Source: Oscillospiraceae bacterium
GTDB lineage: Bacteria; Bacillota; Clostridia; Oscillospirales; Oscillospiraceae
Direction of reading: 5' to 3'
NCBI GenBank assembly: GCA_016290695.1
Contig: JAEEUX010000123.1
Location: forward strand, 1-7,624
DNA: 7,624 nt
Shown piece by piece: positions 1 through 6,703 of the stretch (position 1 is the stretch's first letter; every line of letters begins with the position of its first letter). A model generated the notes under the pieces. It was not told the origin of the DNA, made no database searches, and saw only the letters and a list, made by a program, of their open reading frames with translations. A program made the position numbers and the translations under genes.

Positions 1-10
1 ATCCTCGACG

Positions 11-18
11 CCCTCCTT
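11..18 (-). promoter_or_regulatory. Strong Shine-Dalgarno for a gene beginning just off the left edge
   Basis: Read on the minus strand this is AAGGAGGG, a near-perfect Shine-Dalgarno. It lies shortly after the gerB stop codon, and only ten bases remain before the window edge. No start codon is visible in those bases, so a start at or just beyond the edge is expected. This suggests the germination operon continues with a fourth gene. The identity of that gene cannot be seen. Confidence 0.5.
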
Positions 19-35
19 GCGAGTGCCTTGCTATA

Positions 36-1142
36 TTACCACCTCTTTCCCCCTTTGTCAACTCCTTTTTTCATTTTTCTCCCTTTATTTTTGATATTTT
101 TTATGACGAGCAAAAGTACGAGCGTTCCGATTGCGACACCGAGGTTTATCCACGGATAGAACAGGTCGATAAACTCCGAGAGCTCAAACGAATTCTCTCC
201 GGCGAGCCGCCCCGCCGCATACACCACCGGGAACGACAGCAGCGCAGCCCTCTTTCTGCCGATAAACTTTTTCAAGGGCTCCGCCGCAGCCATGATCAGC
301 ATCGTAACATAAGACAGATCTGTGATCAGCCACAGCATAATAACCGACGGTTCTATCCGGTCAAATATCTCAAATACACTGATATTGCTTATCATCACAA
401 AAAACGCGAACTGCCGCGTAAGCGCAGTTTCGGGGCCCAGCACCCCGACCGTCGCCGCCGCGTGGAGCGCAAGCATTACGCAATAGACCGCTATCCACAA
501 AACTGCGGTCTTCATCCGGAACTCTTCGCCCGAATACTCTCCGAGAAACGACAGATAGAGCCAAACGCTGCCCGTTCCGATTATCGGCAGCGCCGCCCTG
601 ACCACATCGTCCAGCTCCAGGACATTCACCGGGAGCAGATACCAGCTTTTTAAATCGGGCAGGGCCATCAAATAGACAAAACCGAGCGTCAGCAACAACA
701 GCAGCGCGCAAAGCTCCATCGTTCTGACCGCGAAGCGCCGTTTGCCAGCAGCCGCAAAGCAGGCCAGCGCCAGCATCGTAAGCGAAAAGAACGCCGGGCT
801 GCCCGTATTGTAAACCGTTGACACCATGCGTTCCCCGCTGCTTCTTACTATCACCCCCGCGCAAAACAGCATCCACGCCCCGAGCAGCAGACCGAACAAT
901 ACGCCGACGCGCCGCCCAAGACAGTCCTGCATACACTCCAGTAATCCCTTGTGCCCTTCCAGCAGCTTTTTCAGCATCCAGGCAACGCCTACCAGCGGAA
1001 GGAACGCGGCGAGCGGCGAAATCCAGCACATTTTGTAAGCTTCCCTGAGCGGATAATAAAACATTAAGCGCGAGGCGGGCGCAAACGACGCCGCAAAAGC
1101 CGCCATAGCGAATTGTCTGAAGCTTATTTTCGCTTTAACCAA
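36..1142 (-). CDS. gerB: Spore germination protein B subunit, GerB-type amino-acid permease-like (APC superfamily)
   Basis: This is the integral membrane B subunit of a spore germinant receptor, which sits in the inner spore membrane and is thought to bind the small-molecule germinant. The 368-residue length is usual for the family. About ten hydrophobic segments are visible, roughly at residues 7-30, 40-61, 79-102, 114-132, 141-160, 184-204, 213-237, 265-286, 298-316 and 329-351. The N-terminal ISFRQ matches the family's usual ISxxQ opening, and FEIFDRIEP (257-265) matches a family signature before a membrane helix. The C-terminus is a Lys/Arg-rich tail. The start is TTG at 1142, eight bases inside the end of gerC, preceded by GGAGGG with a 10-base spacer; the next in-frame ATG (residue 13) would cut into the first helix. 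The glycine-rich GTG-like break common in helix 1 of the family appears replaced by a segment around FAPASRL. The family call is confident; the germinant is unknown. Confidence 0.9.
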   Translation of the reverse strand: MVKAKISFRQFAMAAFAASFAPASRLMFYYPLREAYKMCWISPLAAFLPLVGVAWMLKKLLEGHKGLLECMQDCLGRRVGVLFGLLLGAWMLFCAGVIVRSSGERMVSTVYNTGSPAFFSLTMLALACFAAAGKRRFAVRTMELCALLLLLTLGFVYLMALPDLKSWYLLPVNVLELDDVVRAALPIIGTGSVWLYLSFLGEYSGEEFRMKTAVLWIAVYCVMLALHAAATVGVLGPETALTRQFAFFVMISNISVFEIFDRIEPSVIMLWLITDLSYVTMLIMAAAEPLKKFIGRKRAALLSFPVVYAAGRLAGENSFELSEFIDLFYPWINLGVAIGTLVLLLVIKNIKNKGRKMKKGVDKGGKRW

Positions 1143-2301
1143 GCTCTTTGTTCCCTCCGCTTTGCAGATTTTCCTTTGCGTAAGTCCTTCTGATTTTCGT
1201 TTTCACTGAAATCACCATCTCCGCGCCGAGATACGCCTTCTCCGCCCCCTCTGCGAGCCGTGCCGTTTCTATTGGGTGCTTCATCGCGATCATTTTCATT
1301 ATTTTTATAAAATCACATTCAAGCCTGTGCGACTTCTCTATCACGCTTCGCACACGCTCAAGCTCCAGACGCGCGAGCTCTGTCTCAAGCAGGCTTATCA
1401 CGCTCTTGTCAAATAGGTCTATCGGATTTTGGAGCTCCATGATATTTCCCTGTATATTTATATTAATGTAGATTCTGTTCAGGCGCCCGTTTTTGAATTC
1501 TCCGTCGTAACCGGCGTTCTCGCGGCTCATTTCGAGCGTCACGAAGCCGCCCATGCCGTCCGGAAGCGTCGTAATATCGTTCACAGCCTTGTTTGTCATG
1601 ATGGTGACGGCTCTCGCGTTATCGGTATCGATAAAATCGACAAGTCTGTTTTGTTTTATCACCGCATAGCCTGCCGAACGTATGATCTTGCTGCTTTCGC
1701 CGCTGACTATCCCCGCCTCGTCCACCGCTTCTATCGCCGCGGCCAGCATGTTCCCGCACTGGGCTATCTCCTCTCCGCTCTCGCCGCAGCTGTAAACATG
1801 GCTCTCGGAAACGAGCTGAACGTCCTTTTCGAGCGATTCAAGCAGTGCGCCGATATTTTTTCCTTCGGACGAGGCCCAGCTTATCATATCCTTCGCCCTT
1901 CCGCCCTTTACGACATACAGTCTCGTGTCCAGCCGCATCTCCACGCCGCGCTCAATATAATCTATGCAGGCGCTTACGTTTTCCCTCGCGGCCTTCTCGC
2001 CTATGACGAGCTCCTGAACATGCCCGTAGAATATATATTTTTTCGTGGAATAGCTCTGCATCTTTTTAAGCGCCTCGCTCACGCTGTCCGCTTCCGCAGA
2101 CAGGACGCTTACCTTCTCCGAGCCCTCTTTGCCCGCCATCGAGACTGTGGCGACGATTTTGCCGTCCTCAATATCCACACCCACGGTCCTCACGAGGTCG
2201 ATCTGATCGCTCGACCTTATATCGTTGTAAAGGAAATTCCTTTCGCAGCCGCCGAGGACGAGTCCCATCAGGAGCAGCGCGGCGGCAAAAAACCTTTTCA
2301 T
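1135..2301 (-). CDS. gerC: Spore germination protein C subunit, Ger(x)C family lipoprotein
   Basis: This is the lipoprotein C subunit of the germinant receptor, expected to be anchored by a lipid to the outer face of the inner spore membrane. The 388 residues begin with a lipoprotein signal peptide: MKR, a hydrophobic stretch, then lipobox LGGC with the lipidated Cys at residue 19. The stretch around residues 94-135 (HVQELVIGEKAA, then a D-Y-I-E-R-G-V-E-M-R-L-D-T-R run and VVKG-A) follows the usual Ger(x)C pattern of a helix and strand before an Arg-Leu-x-Thr motif. The rest is mixed alpha/beta with a charged helical region near 300-370, as in family members. The ATG overlaps the gerA stop by four bases (ATGA), implying translational coupling, and AGGTGA lies just upstream within gerA. 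Sequence similarity in this family is low, but signal peptide, length and position agree. Confidence 0.9.
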   Translation of the reverse strand: MKRFFAAALLLMGLVLGGCERNFLYNDIRSSDQIDLVRTVGVDIEDGKIVATVSMAGKEGSEKVSVLSAEADSVSEALKKMQSYSTKKYIFYGHVQELVIGEKAARENVSACIDYIERGVEMRLDTRLYVVKGGRAKDMISWASSEGKNIGALLESLEKDVQLVSESHVYSCGESGEEIAQCGNMLAAAIEAVDEAGIVSGESSKIIRSAGYAVIKQNRLVDFIDTDNARAVTIMTNKAVNDITTLPDGMGGFVTLEMSRENAGYDGEFKNGRLNRIYININIQGNIMELQNPIDLFDKSVISLLETELARLELERVRSVIEKSHRLECDFIKIMKMIAMKHPIETARLAEGAEKAYLGAEMVISVKTKIRRTYAKENLQSGGNKELG

Positions 2302-3758
2302 CGCCCCTTCACCTCATGTTCCACATGCAAATACGGCTTCCTCCGGCGTGAAAGCTTTATCGGCGCGCGCAGAAATTCTCTCGCTGCCCGCATCGCTCCA
2401 CCGCCGACAAGCGGGGCCATATACGCCACGCCGAGGTTTTCGAGGCTGCACAGATGGTAGATAAGCGCTATCGTTCCGAGCATCACGCCGTAAACCCCCG
2501 TCGCCAGCGCCAGCAGCACCGCCGCCATCCGGCAAAGGCGCACCACCGCCGCCATCTCCTGGTTCGGCGCCGTGTAACCCGTTATCCCCGCCAACGCCAC
2601 TACGATAACGACTATCGGTGAAACGACCTTCGCCTCCACGGCCGACTGCCCCACGACGAGCCCGCCTATAATGCTCACCGTCTGTCCGACGCTCTGCGGA
2701 AGCCTTATCCCCGCCTCCTGCAATATTTCAAAAATCACAAGCATGCCCAAAATCTCAGCCGCTGTTGAAAACGGAACGCTCTGCTTGTTTTCGATTATCG
2801 AAAGCATGAGCTTTGTCGGTATCATCTCCTGGTGGTACATCTCCGCCGCCACGAATACCGCGGGCATGAAAACGCTTATGATAAGGGCGATATACCGCAG
2901 GATCGTCAGCGCCGAAGCGATTATGAAATGCCCCGCGTTATCCTCGGGAACGCGGAAAAATTCCGTAAAATTCGCCGGCGCCATATATGCAAACGGCAGT
3001 CCGTCCGCGATAACGCCGACGCGCCCTTCGAGAAGCCCGATAGCGAGCTTATCCGGCCGTTCCGTCGCGATAAGCTGAGGAAACGGCGTTTTATAGTTCT
3101 CCGAAAGGTTTTCTTCGAGCTCTGCCGCGCTCAGAACAGCCTCGCCCCGCAGGGTTTGAAGGCGACTGCGCGTCTGGGCGACCATTTCCGGCTCCGTCAC
3201 TCCATCTATATAAATGAGCGCGGTTTTAGTTCGCGAAATGTCGCCGAGGCTGAATTCCTCCACCCGCACCGTATGATTGCGAAGCTTTTTCCGCAGTAAC
3301 GCCGTGTTTGTGCGGAGGTTTTCGGTGAAGGATTCCTTCGGCCCCTTTACGCTTTTTTCGACCGTCGGCTCATTTATCGCGCGTTTGTCCGCCGATTTGG
3401 TCTCAAAGGCGACAGCCGCGCCGCTTTTTTTGAGTACGAGCACGCAGAACCCGCAAAGCAGCTCGCAGCTTGCCTGTTTCGCGTCGCCGCAGGGCTTTGC
3501 GTAATATTCAAACACTCCCCCGTGCAGTATCCGCCGGACAGCCGCATTCTCATCCGCCGCGTTTCCGAAACGCAGCCCGTCCGTAAGGGGCGCGATAACG
3601 TCCCGAGAGACGCTTTCCCCGCTCACAAGCCCGTCGATGAAGAAGAGTTCGGCCTCTATGCTTTCGTTTTCCCCAAAATGCAGCGTTCTTATTTCAAAAT
3701 CGTCGTTAGCCTCAAAAATCCGCCGCAGGCTCGCGGATATATCGTTGTCTTTTTTCAT
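2298..3758 (-). CDS. gerA: Spore germination protein A subunit, GerA family
   Basis: This is the A subunit of the germinant receptor, with a soluble N-terminal region and a C-terminal membrane domain; in the family it works with the B and C subunits and is proposed to form the ion-conducting part. Numbering is from the start chosen here (486 residues). Residues 1-270 are soluble and carry family hallmarks: GPKESFTENLRTN (139-151), ALIYIDGV (180-187), KTPFPQ (223-228) and a GRVGVIADG segment (245-253). Hydrophobic segments follow near 278-305, 331-350, 357-376, 380-398 and 410-436, including the diagnostic RLPQSVGQTVS and SAVEAKVVSP stretches (352-383). A basic tail ends the protein. The first in-frame ATG at 3770 has no ribosome binding site, whereas GAGG at 3765-3768 lies six bases before the ATG at 3758, so I chose the latter; starts at 3761 or 3770 are possible. 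First gene of gerA-gerC-gerB, divergent from lexA. Confidence 0.93.
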   Translation of the reverse strand: MKKDNDISASLRRIFEANDDFEIRTLHFGENESIEAELFFIDGLVSGESVSRDVIAPLTDGLRFGNAADENAAVRRILHGGVFEYYAKPCGDAKQASCELLCGFCVLVLKKSGAAVAFETKSADKRAINEPTVEKSVKGPKESFTENLRTNTALLRKKLRNHTVRVEEFSLGDISRTKTALIYIDGVTEPEMVAQTRSRLQTLRGEAVLSAAELEENLSENYKTPFPQLIATERPDKLAIGLLEGRVGVIADGLPFAYMAPANFTEFFRVPEDNAGHFIIASALTILRYIALIISVFMPAVFVAAEMYHQEMIPTKLMLSIIENKQSVPFSTAAEILGMLVIFEILQEAGIRLPQSVGQTVSIIGGLVVGQSAVEAKVVSPIVVIVVALAGITGYTAPNQEMAAVVRLCRMAAVLLALATGVYGVMLGTIALIYHLCSLENLGVAYMAPLVGGGAMRAAREFLRAPIKLSRRRKPYLHVEHEVKGR

Positions 3759-3764
3759 CATTTT

Positions 3765-3768
3765 CCTC
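3765..3768 (-). promoter_or_regulatory. Ribosome binding site deciding the gerA start
   Basis: On the minus strand GAGG is followed by AAAATG and then ATG (3756-3758). The spacing of six bases suits the ATG at 3758. It sits inside the first three codons if translation began at 3770, where the upstream sequence is A/T-rich and lacks any purine-rich signal. Confidence 0.5.
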
Positions 3769-3779
3769 ATAAATAAATC

Positions 3780-3793
3780 GTAAACAGGTTTAC
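3780..3793. promoter_or_regulatory. Perfect palindrome GTAAAC-AG-GTTTAC, candidate operator
   Basis: Two perfect six-base arms are separated by two bases. The site lies in the divergent gerA/lexA region, overlaps the proposed lexA -35 hexamer (3789-3794), and is about 20 bases upstream of the gerA start. Position and symmetry fit a dimeric repressor site. It is not a classical Cheo box, which spaces GAAC and GTTC by four bases. The binding protein is unknown; LexA autoregulation is one hypothesis. Confidence 0.4.
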
Positions 3794-3818
3794 AAAACCG
3801 CTTTCAGTAATGTATACT
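3789..3818 (+). promoter_or_regulatory. Probable vegetative sigma promoter for lexA-cysE-cysS
   Basis: A -35 hexamer TTTACA (3789-3794, five of six matches to TTGACA) is followed after 18 bases by TATACT (3813-3818, close to TATAAT). Transcription would start near 3825, giving a leader of about 168 bases before lexA. No better-spaced alternative was found between here and the lexA start. Palindromes overlap both hexamers, so the promoter looks repressible. Confidence 0.5.
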
Positions 3819-3834
3819 ATATTAGTTATAGTAT
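3814..3834. promoter_or_regulatory. Inverted repeat ATACTATA-N5-TATAGTAT, candidate operator
   Basis: Perfect eight-base arms (3814-3821 and 3827-3834) flank a five-base centre. The left arm overlaps the proposed lexA -10 hexamer and the centre covers the expected transcription start. The site is all but free of G and C, in contrast to the surrounding GC-rich sequence. A regulator-binding site is the simplest reading; a short hairpin-like AT-rich palindrome without function cannot be excluded. Confidence 0.4.
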
Positions 3835-3876
3835 CCGGCGGCAATCACGCGGGCGCGCCTATACTGTCTATCATCC

Positions 3877-3910
3877 CCTTTGTCCGGTAAAATATGCGTT
3901 TTGACAAAGG
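3877..3910 (+). repeat. Inverted repeat CCTTTGTC/GACAAAGG in the lexA leader
   Basis: Two perfect eight-base arms (3877-3884 and 3903-3910) are separated by 18 bases. In RNA they could form a stem with a large loop inside the lexA leader; in DNA they could be a spaced operator. A pyrimidine tract, mostly T, follows at 3936-3948, with a possible weak 5-bp stem AAACG/CGTTT (3924-3938) just before it. The weak stem argues against an efficient terminator. Role unknown. Confidence 0.35.
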
Positions 3911-3992
3911 CAGCCAAGCTCTGAAACGAGTTCCGTTTTTCTTTTTTTGCCGTTTTGCCCATTTGAGTTCTTGTGAAAGGAATGGTCGTAAA

Positions 3993-4574
3993 ATGCAAAA
4001 GCTGACCCCTTCCCAACTTAAAATTCTTGAATGCATAAAAGAATATATTGGCGCAAACGGCTATCCGCCCTCGGTTCGCGATATATGCGCCGCCGCAGGA
4101 CTCGCCTCGCCGTCTACCGTGCAGTTTCACCTCAACGCTCTTGAGCGCGAGGGTTATATCGCGCGCGACGGCGGGAGGAACCGTTCCATCCGGCTTACCG
4201 AGCCAGCTTCCTCCGGGGTTCCGATAATCGGCTCCGTCGCCGCGGGCTCGCCCATCCTCGCCGTGGAGGACGCTTTGGGCTACATTCCCTATGAGCCCTC
4301 CGGCTCCGGCGAATTTTTCGCTCTCAAAATCAAGGGCGATTCTATGATAAACGCCGGAATTTTAGACGGGGACATGGTCGTCGTCCGCCGGCAAAGCTCA
4401 GCCGACGAAGGGGAAATCGTCATCGCCATGATAGAAGGTGAGGCCACCTGTAAGCGCCTTTCCCGCAAAAACGGTCGCGTCTGGCTTCTCCCGGAAAACC
4501 CCGCTTATTCCCCCATAGACGGTTCGGGTGCCGTCCTGCTCGGCAAGGTCAACGCCGTCATCAGAAAATATTAA
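3993..4574 (+). CDS. lexA: LexA repressor, SOS-response regulator with self-cleaving protease domain
   Basis: LexA represses DNA-repair genes as a dimer and cleaves itself when RecA filaments form on damaged DNA. The 193 residues contain both domains. The N-terminal winged helix (about 1-69) has SVRDICAAAGLASPSTVQFHL (27-47), whose recognition helix keeps the S-T-V pattern of Bacillus-type LexA. The C-terminal S24-type peptidase domain has the Ala84-Gly85 cleavage site (SVAAG), the catalytic Ser117 in GDSM and the catalytic Lys154 in TCKR, so it should be active. The start at 3993 gives the expected MxxLTxxQ opening; GAAAGG ends 12 bases upstream, slightly far. An in-frame ATG at 3894 would add 33 unrelated Phe-rich residues and is rejected. 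It begins a cluster with cysE 28 bases downstream. Its own promoter is overlapped by palindromes, suggesting regulation, though no standard Cheo box is visible. Confidence 0.95.
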   Translation: MQKLTPSQLKILECIKEYIGANGYPPSVRDICAAAGLASPSTVQFHLNALEREGYIARDGGRNRSIRLTEPASSGVPIIGSVAAGSPILAVEDALGYIPYEPSGSGEFFALKIKGDSMINAGILDGDMVVVRRQSSADEGEIVIAMIEGEATCKRLSRKNGRVWLLPENPAYSPIDGSGAVLLGKVNAVIRKY

Positions 4575-4602
4575 CGCCTCCCGGCGAAAGGACTATTCAT
4601 AG

Positions 4603-5241
4603 ATGTTTAAAAATCTTCGTGAAACGCTTAACGCATATAAGGCGCGCGACCCTGCCGCCCGTTCATCCATAGAAATACTTCTGCTCTATCAGGGCGTTCA
4701 CGCCATAATATACCACCGCTTTGCCCATTTTCTTTATCTTCATCATCTGCGCTTTCTCGCGAGAATGGTGTCCCAGTGGTCGAGGCACTTCACAGGCATT
4801 GAGATCCACCCCGGCGCGACGATAGGCCGCCGCCTCGTCATAGACCACGGCATGGGCACGGTGATAGGCGAAACGGCGATAATCGGCGACGATTGCCTGC
4901 TTTATCAGGGCGTTACCCTCGGCGGAACCGGCAAGGACAAGGGCAAGCGCCATCCCACGCTCGGCAATAACGTCATGGTAGGCTCCGGCGCCAAGGTTCT
5001 CGGTCCTTTCACCGTCGGCGATAATTCCCGCATCGCGGCAAACGCCGTCGTTCTCACGGAGGTTCCGCCGGACAGTACAGCCGTCGGCATCCCCGCAAAA
5101 ATCGTCCGCAAATCCGGCGAAAAGGTCAATTACGCCTCCGAGGTCGACCAGATCCACATCTCCGACCCCGTCGCGCTTGAGCTTGCCGCCCTGCGCGCGC
5201 GCATAGAAAGTCTTGAAAACACGGAGGAAGACAGGAAATGA
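4603..5241 (+). CDS. cysE: Serine O-acetyltransferase CysE
   Basis: This cytosolic enzyme transfers acetyl from acetyl-CoA to L-serine, giving O-acetylserine, the carbon skeleton that O-acetylserine sulfhydrylase turns into cysteine. At 212 residues it is the short Gram-positive type, lacking the longer N-terminal region of the enterobacterial protein. A helical N-terminal part (1-65) leads into the left-handed beta-helix of hexapeptide repeats (about 66-165). Signature stretches are GIEIHPGATIG (65-75), DHGMGTVIGET (81-91, with the catalytic His82), YQGVTLGGTGKDKGKRHP (101-118) and GSGAKVLG (127-134), then VPPDSTAVGIPAKIV (154-168). Residues 190-212 form a charged helical tail. GAAAGGA at 4586-4592 precedes the ATG by ten bases. 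The gene lies 28 bases after lexA and overlaps cysS by four bases, a cysE-cysS pairing also found in other Firmicutes. All family motifs look intact. Confidence 0.96.
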   Translation: MFKNLRETLNAYKARDPAARSSIEILLLYQGVHAIIYHRFAHFLYLHHLRFLARMVSQWSRHFTGIEIHPGATIGRRLVIDHGMGTVIGETAIIGDDCLLYQGVTLGGTGKDKGKRHPTLGNNVMVGSGAKVLGPFTVGDNSRIAANAVVLTEVPPDSTAVGIPAKIVRKSGEKVNYASEVDQIHISDPVALELAALRARIESLENTEEDRK

Positions 5242-6692
5242 AGCTTTATAACTCTCTCACAAGGAAAAAAGAAGACTTTGTCCCCATCGAGGAGGGCAAG
5301 GTCAAAATGTATACCTGCGGCCCGACGGTTTACCATTTCGCCCACATCGGCAATCTCCGCAGCTATATCATGGAGGACATTCTCGAAAAATACCTCCGCT
5401 ACACGGGCTACGACGTAAAGCGCGTCATGAACATCACCGACGTCGGTCACCTCACCTCCGACGCCGATGAGGGCGAGGACAAGATGCTCAAGGGCGCAAA
5501 GCGCGAGCATAAGTCCGTCCTCGAAATAGCCAAATTCTACACCGACGCATTTTTCTCTGACTGTAAAAAGCTCAACATCAAATATCCCGACGTCGTCGAG
5601 CCCGCGACCCACTGCATAGACGAATACATTAAAATAATAACAAAGCTCATCGACACCGGCTACGCCTACCTTGCCGGCGGCAACGTATATTTTGACACGA
5701 GCAAGCTTGAAAAATACTATGTCTTCAACGATTTCAACGCCGAAGACCTCGCCGTCGGCGTCCGCGAGGGTGTCGGGGAGGATACGAACAAACGCAACAA
5801 GAACGATTTCGTCCTCTGGTTCACGAAGTCGAAGTTCGAGGAGCAGGCGCTTAAATGGGATTCCCCCTGGGGCGTGGGCTACCCCGGCTGGCATATCGAG
5901 TGCTCCGGCATCTCCATGAAGCACCTCGGCGAGTATCTCGACATCCACTGCGGCGGCATAGACAATGCCTTTCCCCACCATACGAACGAGATTGCCCAGT
6001 CGGAAAGCTACCTCGGCCATAAATGGTGCAATTACTGGATGCACGTTCTCCATCTCAATACCGCCACGGGCAAAATGAGCAAATCAAGCGGCGAATTCCT
6101 CACTGTGTCCCTGCTTGAGGAAAAGGGCTACGACCCGCTCGTTTACAGGCTTTTCTGCCTCCAGAGCCATTACCGCAAGGCCCTCGTTTTCTCCTGGGAA
6201 AACCTCGATAACGCCGCCACGGCTTATTCCAAGCTCATCGCGAGGATAGCCGCGCTCAAGCCCGAGGGTGAAACGGACGAAGCTGCGCTCAGTGCCATGC
6301 GCGCCAAATTCACCGAGGCGCTGGATAATGACCTCAATACCTCCCTCGCCCTCACCGCCGTCTACGACGCGCTCAAGTTTAACACAAACGACGCTACGAA
6401 GCTCGCCGCCATCGCGGACTTTGACCGTGTCCTCGGCCTCGGCCTCGCCGAAAAGGCGGAAGCAAAACGCAAGGCGGACGCCGCCGCGCCCGCAGCCTCC
6501 GCCGGGGAATTCTTCGTAATCTCCGAGTCCGGCGAGCCCGACGCGGAAATAGAGGCCAAGCTCATCGCCCGCCGCGACGCGAAGAAGGCGAAAAACTTCG
6601 CGGAAGCGGACCGCATCCGCGACGAGCTTACTGCCGCAGGCATAGAAATAACCGACATACCCAACGGAGTAAAATGGAAGCGCGGGCAATAA
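5238..6692 (+). CDS. cysS: Cysteinyl-tRNA synthetase, class I
   Basis: This enzyme activates cysteine with ATP and loads it onto tRNA-Cys in the cytosol. The 484 residues show the class I HIGH-type motif HIGN (36-39) just after TCGPTVYHF, and the KMSKS motif at 279-283. The zinc ligands expected for cysteine discrimination are present as Cys27, Cys222, His247 and Glu251 (HHTNE). The helical DALR-type region (about 310-410) includes DNDLNTSLAL. An alanine-rich linker (about 413-423) precedes the C-terminal ARRDAKKAKNFAEADRIRDEL segment and the family ending DIPNGVKWKRG. The protein is slightly longer than the roughly 460 residues usual, mostly because of that linker. Start: ATGA overlap with the cysE stop, with GGAGGA about ten bases upstream. 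Last gene of the lexA-cysE-cysS cluster, followed by a terminator. No T-box leader precedes cysE or cysS. Confidence 0.97.
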   Translation: MKLYNSLTRKKEDFVPIEEGKVKMYTCGPTVYHFAHIGNLRSYIMEDILEKYLRYTGYDVKRVMNITDVGHLTSDADEGEDKMLKGAKREHKSVLEIAKFYTDAFFSDCKKLNIKYPDVVEPATHCIDEYIKIITKLIDTGYAYLAGGNVYFDTSKLEKYYVFNDFNAEDLAVGVREGVGEDTNKRNKNDFVLWFTKSKFEEQALKWDSPWGVGYPGWHIECSGISMKHLGEYLDIHCGGIDNAFPHHTNEIAQSESYLGHKWCNYWMHVLHLNTATGKMSKSSGEFLTVSLLEEKGYDPLVYRLFCLQSHYRKALVFSWENLDNAATAYSKLIARIAALKPEGETDEAALSAMRAKFTEALDNDLNTSLALTAVYDALKFNTNDATKLAAIADFDRVLGLGLAEKAEAKRKADAAAPAASAGEFFVISESGEPDAEIEAKLIARRDAKKAKNFAEADRIRDELTAAGIEITDIPNGVKWKRGQ

Positions 6693-6703
6693 TTTTTTAT
6701 TCT

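Noticed and set aside
1429..2460. Long plus-strand open frame of 343 codons
   Set aside because: It lies antisense to gerC and the end of gerA, whose products are recognised families with coupled starts. The translation has no recognisable domain and reads as a shadow of the opposite strand.
3901..3906. TTGACA as a -35 box for lexA
   Set aside because: No -10-like hexamer lies 16-18 bases downstream, and the bases belong to the inverted repeat at 3877-3910.
3894..3992. Upstream in-frame ATG extending LexA by 33 residues
   Set aside because: The extension is Phe-rich and unlike any LexA N-terminus, has no ribosome binding site, and covers a leader with repeats and a T-tract.
3982..4005. Seven-codon upstream frame overlapping the lexA start
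   Set aside because: Its ATG is one base after GAAAGG, too close for efficient initiation, and it has no supporting feature.
3822..4130. Minus-strand 102-codon frame in the lexA 5' region
   Set aside because: It overlaps the lexA coding sequence and the structured leader, and its product resembles no known family.
3825..4602. T-box riboswitch ahead of the cysteine genes
   Set aside because: No T-box AGGGUGG-type motif is present in the lexA leader, and the 28-base lexA-cysE gap is too short.
5130..6053. Long minus-strand open frame of 307 codons
   Set aside because: It is antisense to cysS, which has every expected motif. Long antisense frames are common in GC-rich genes.
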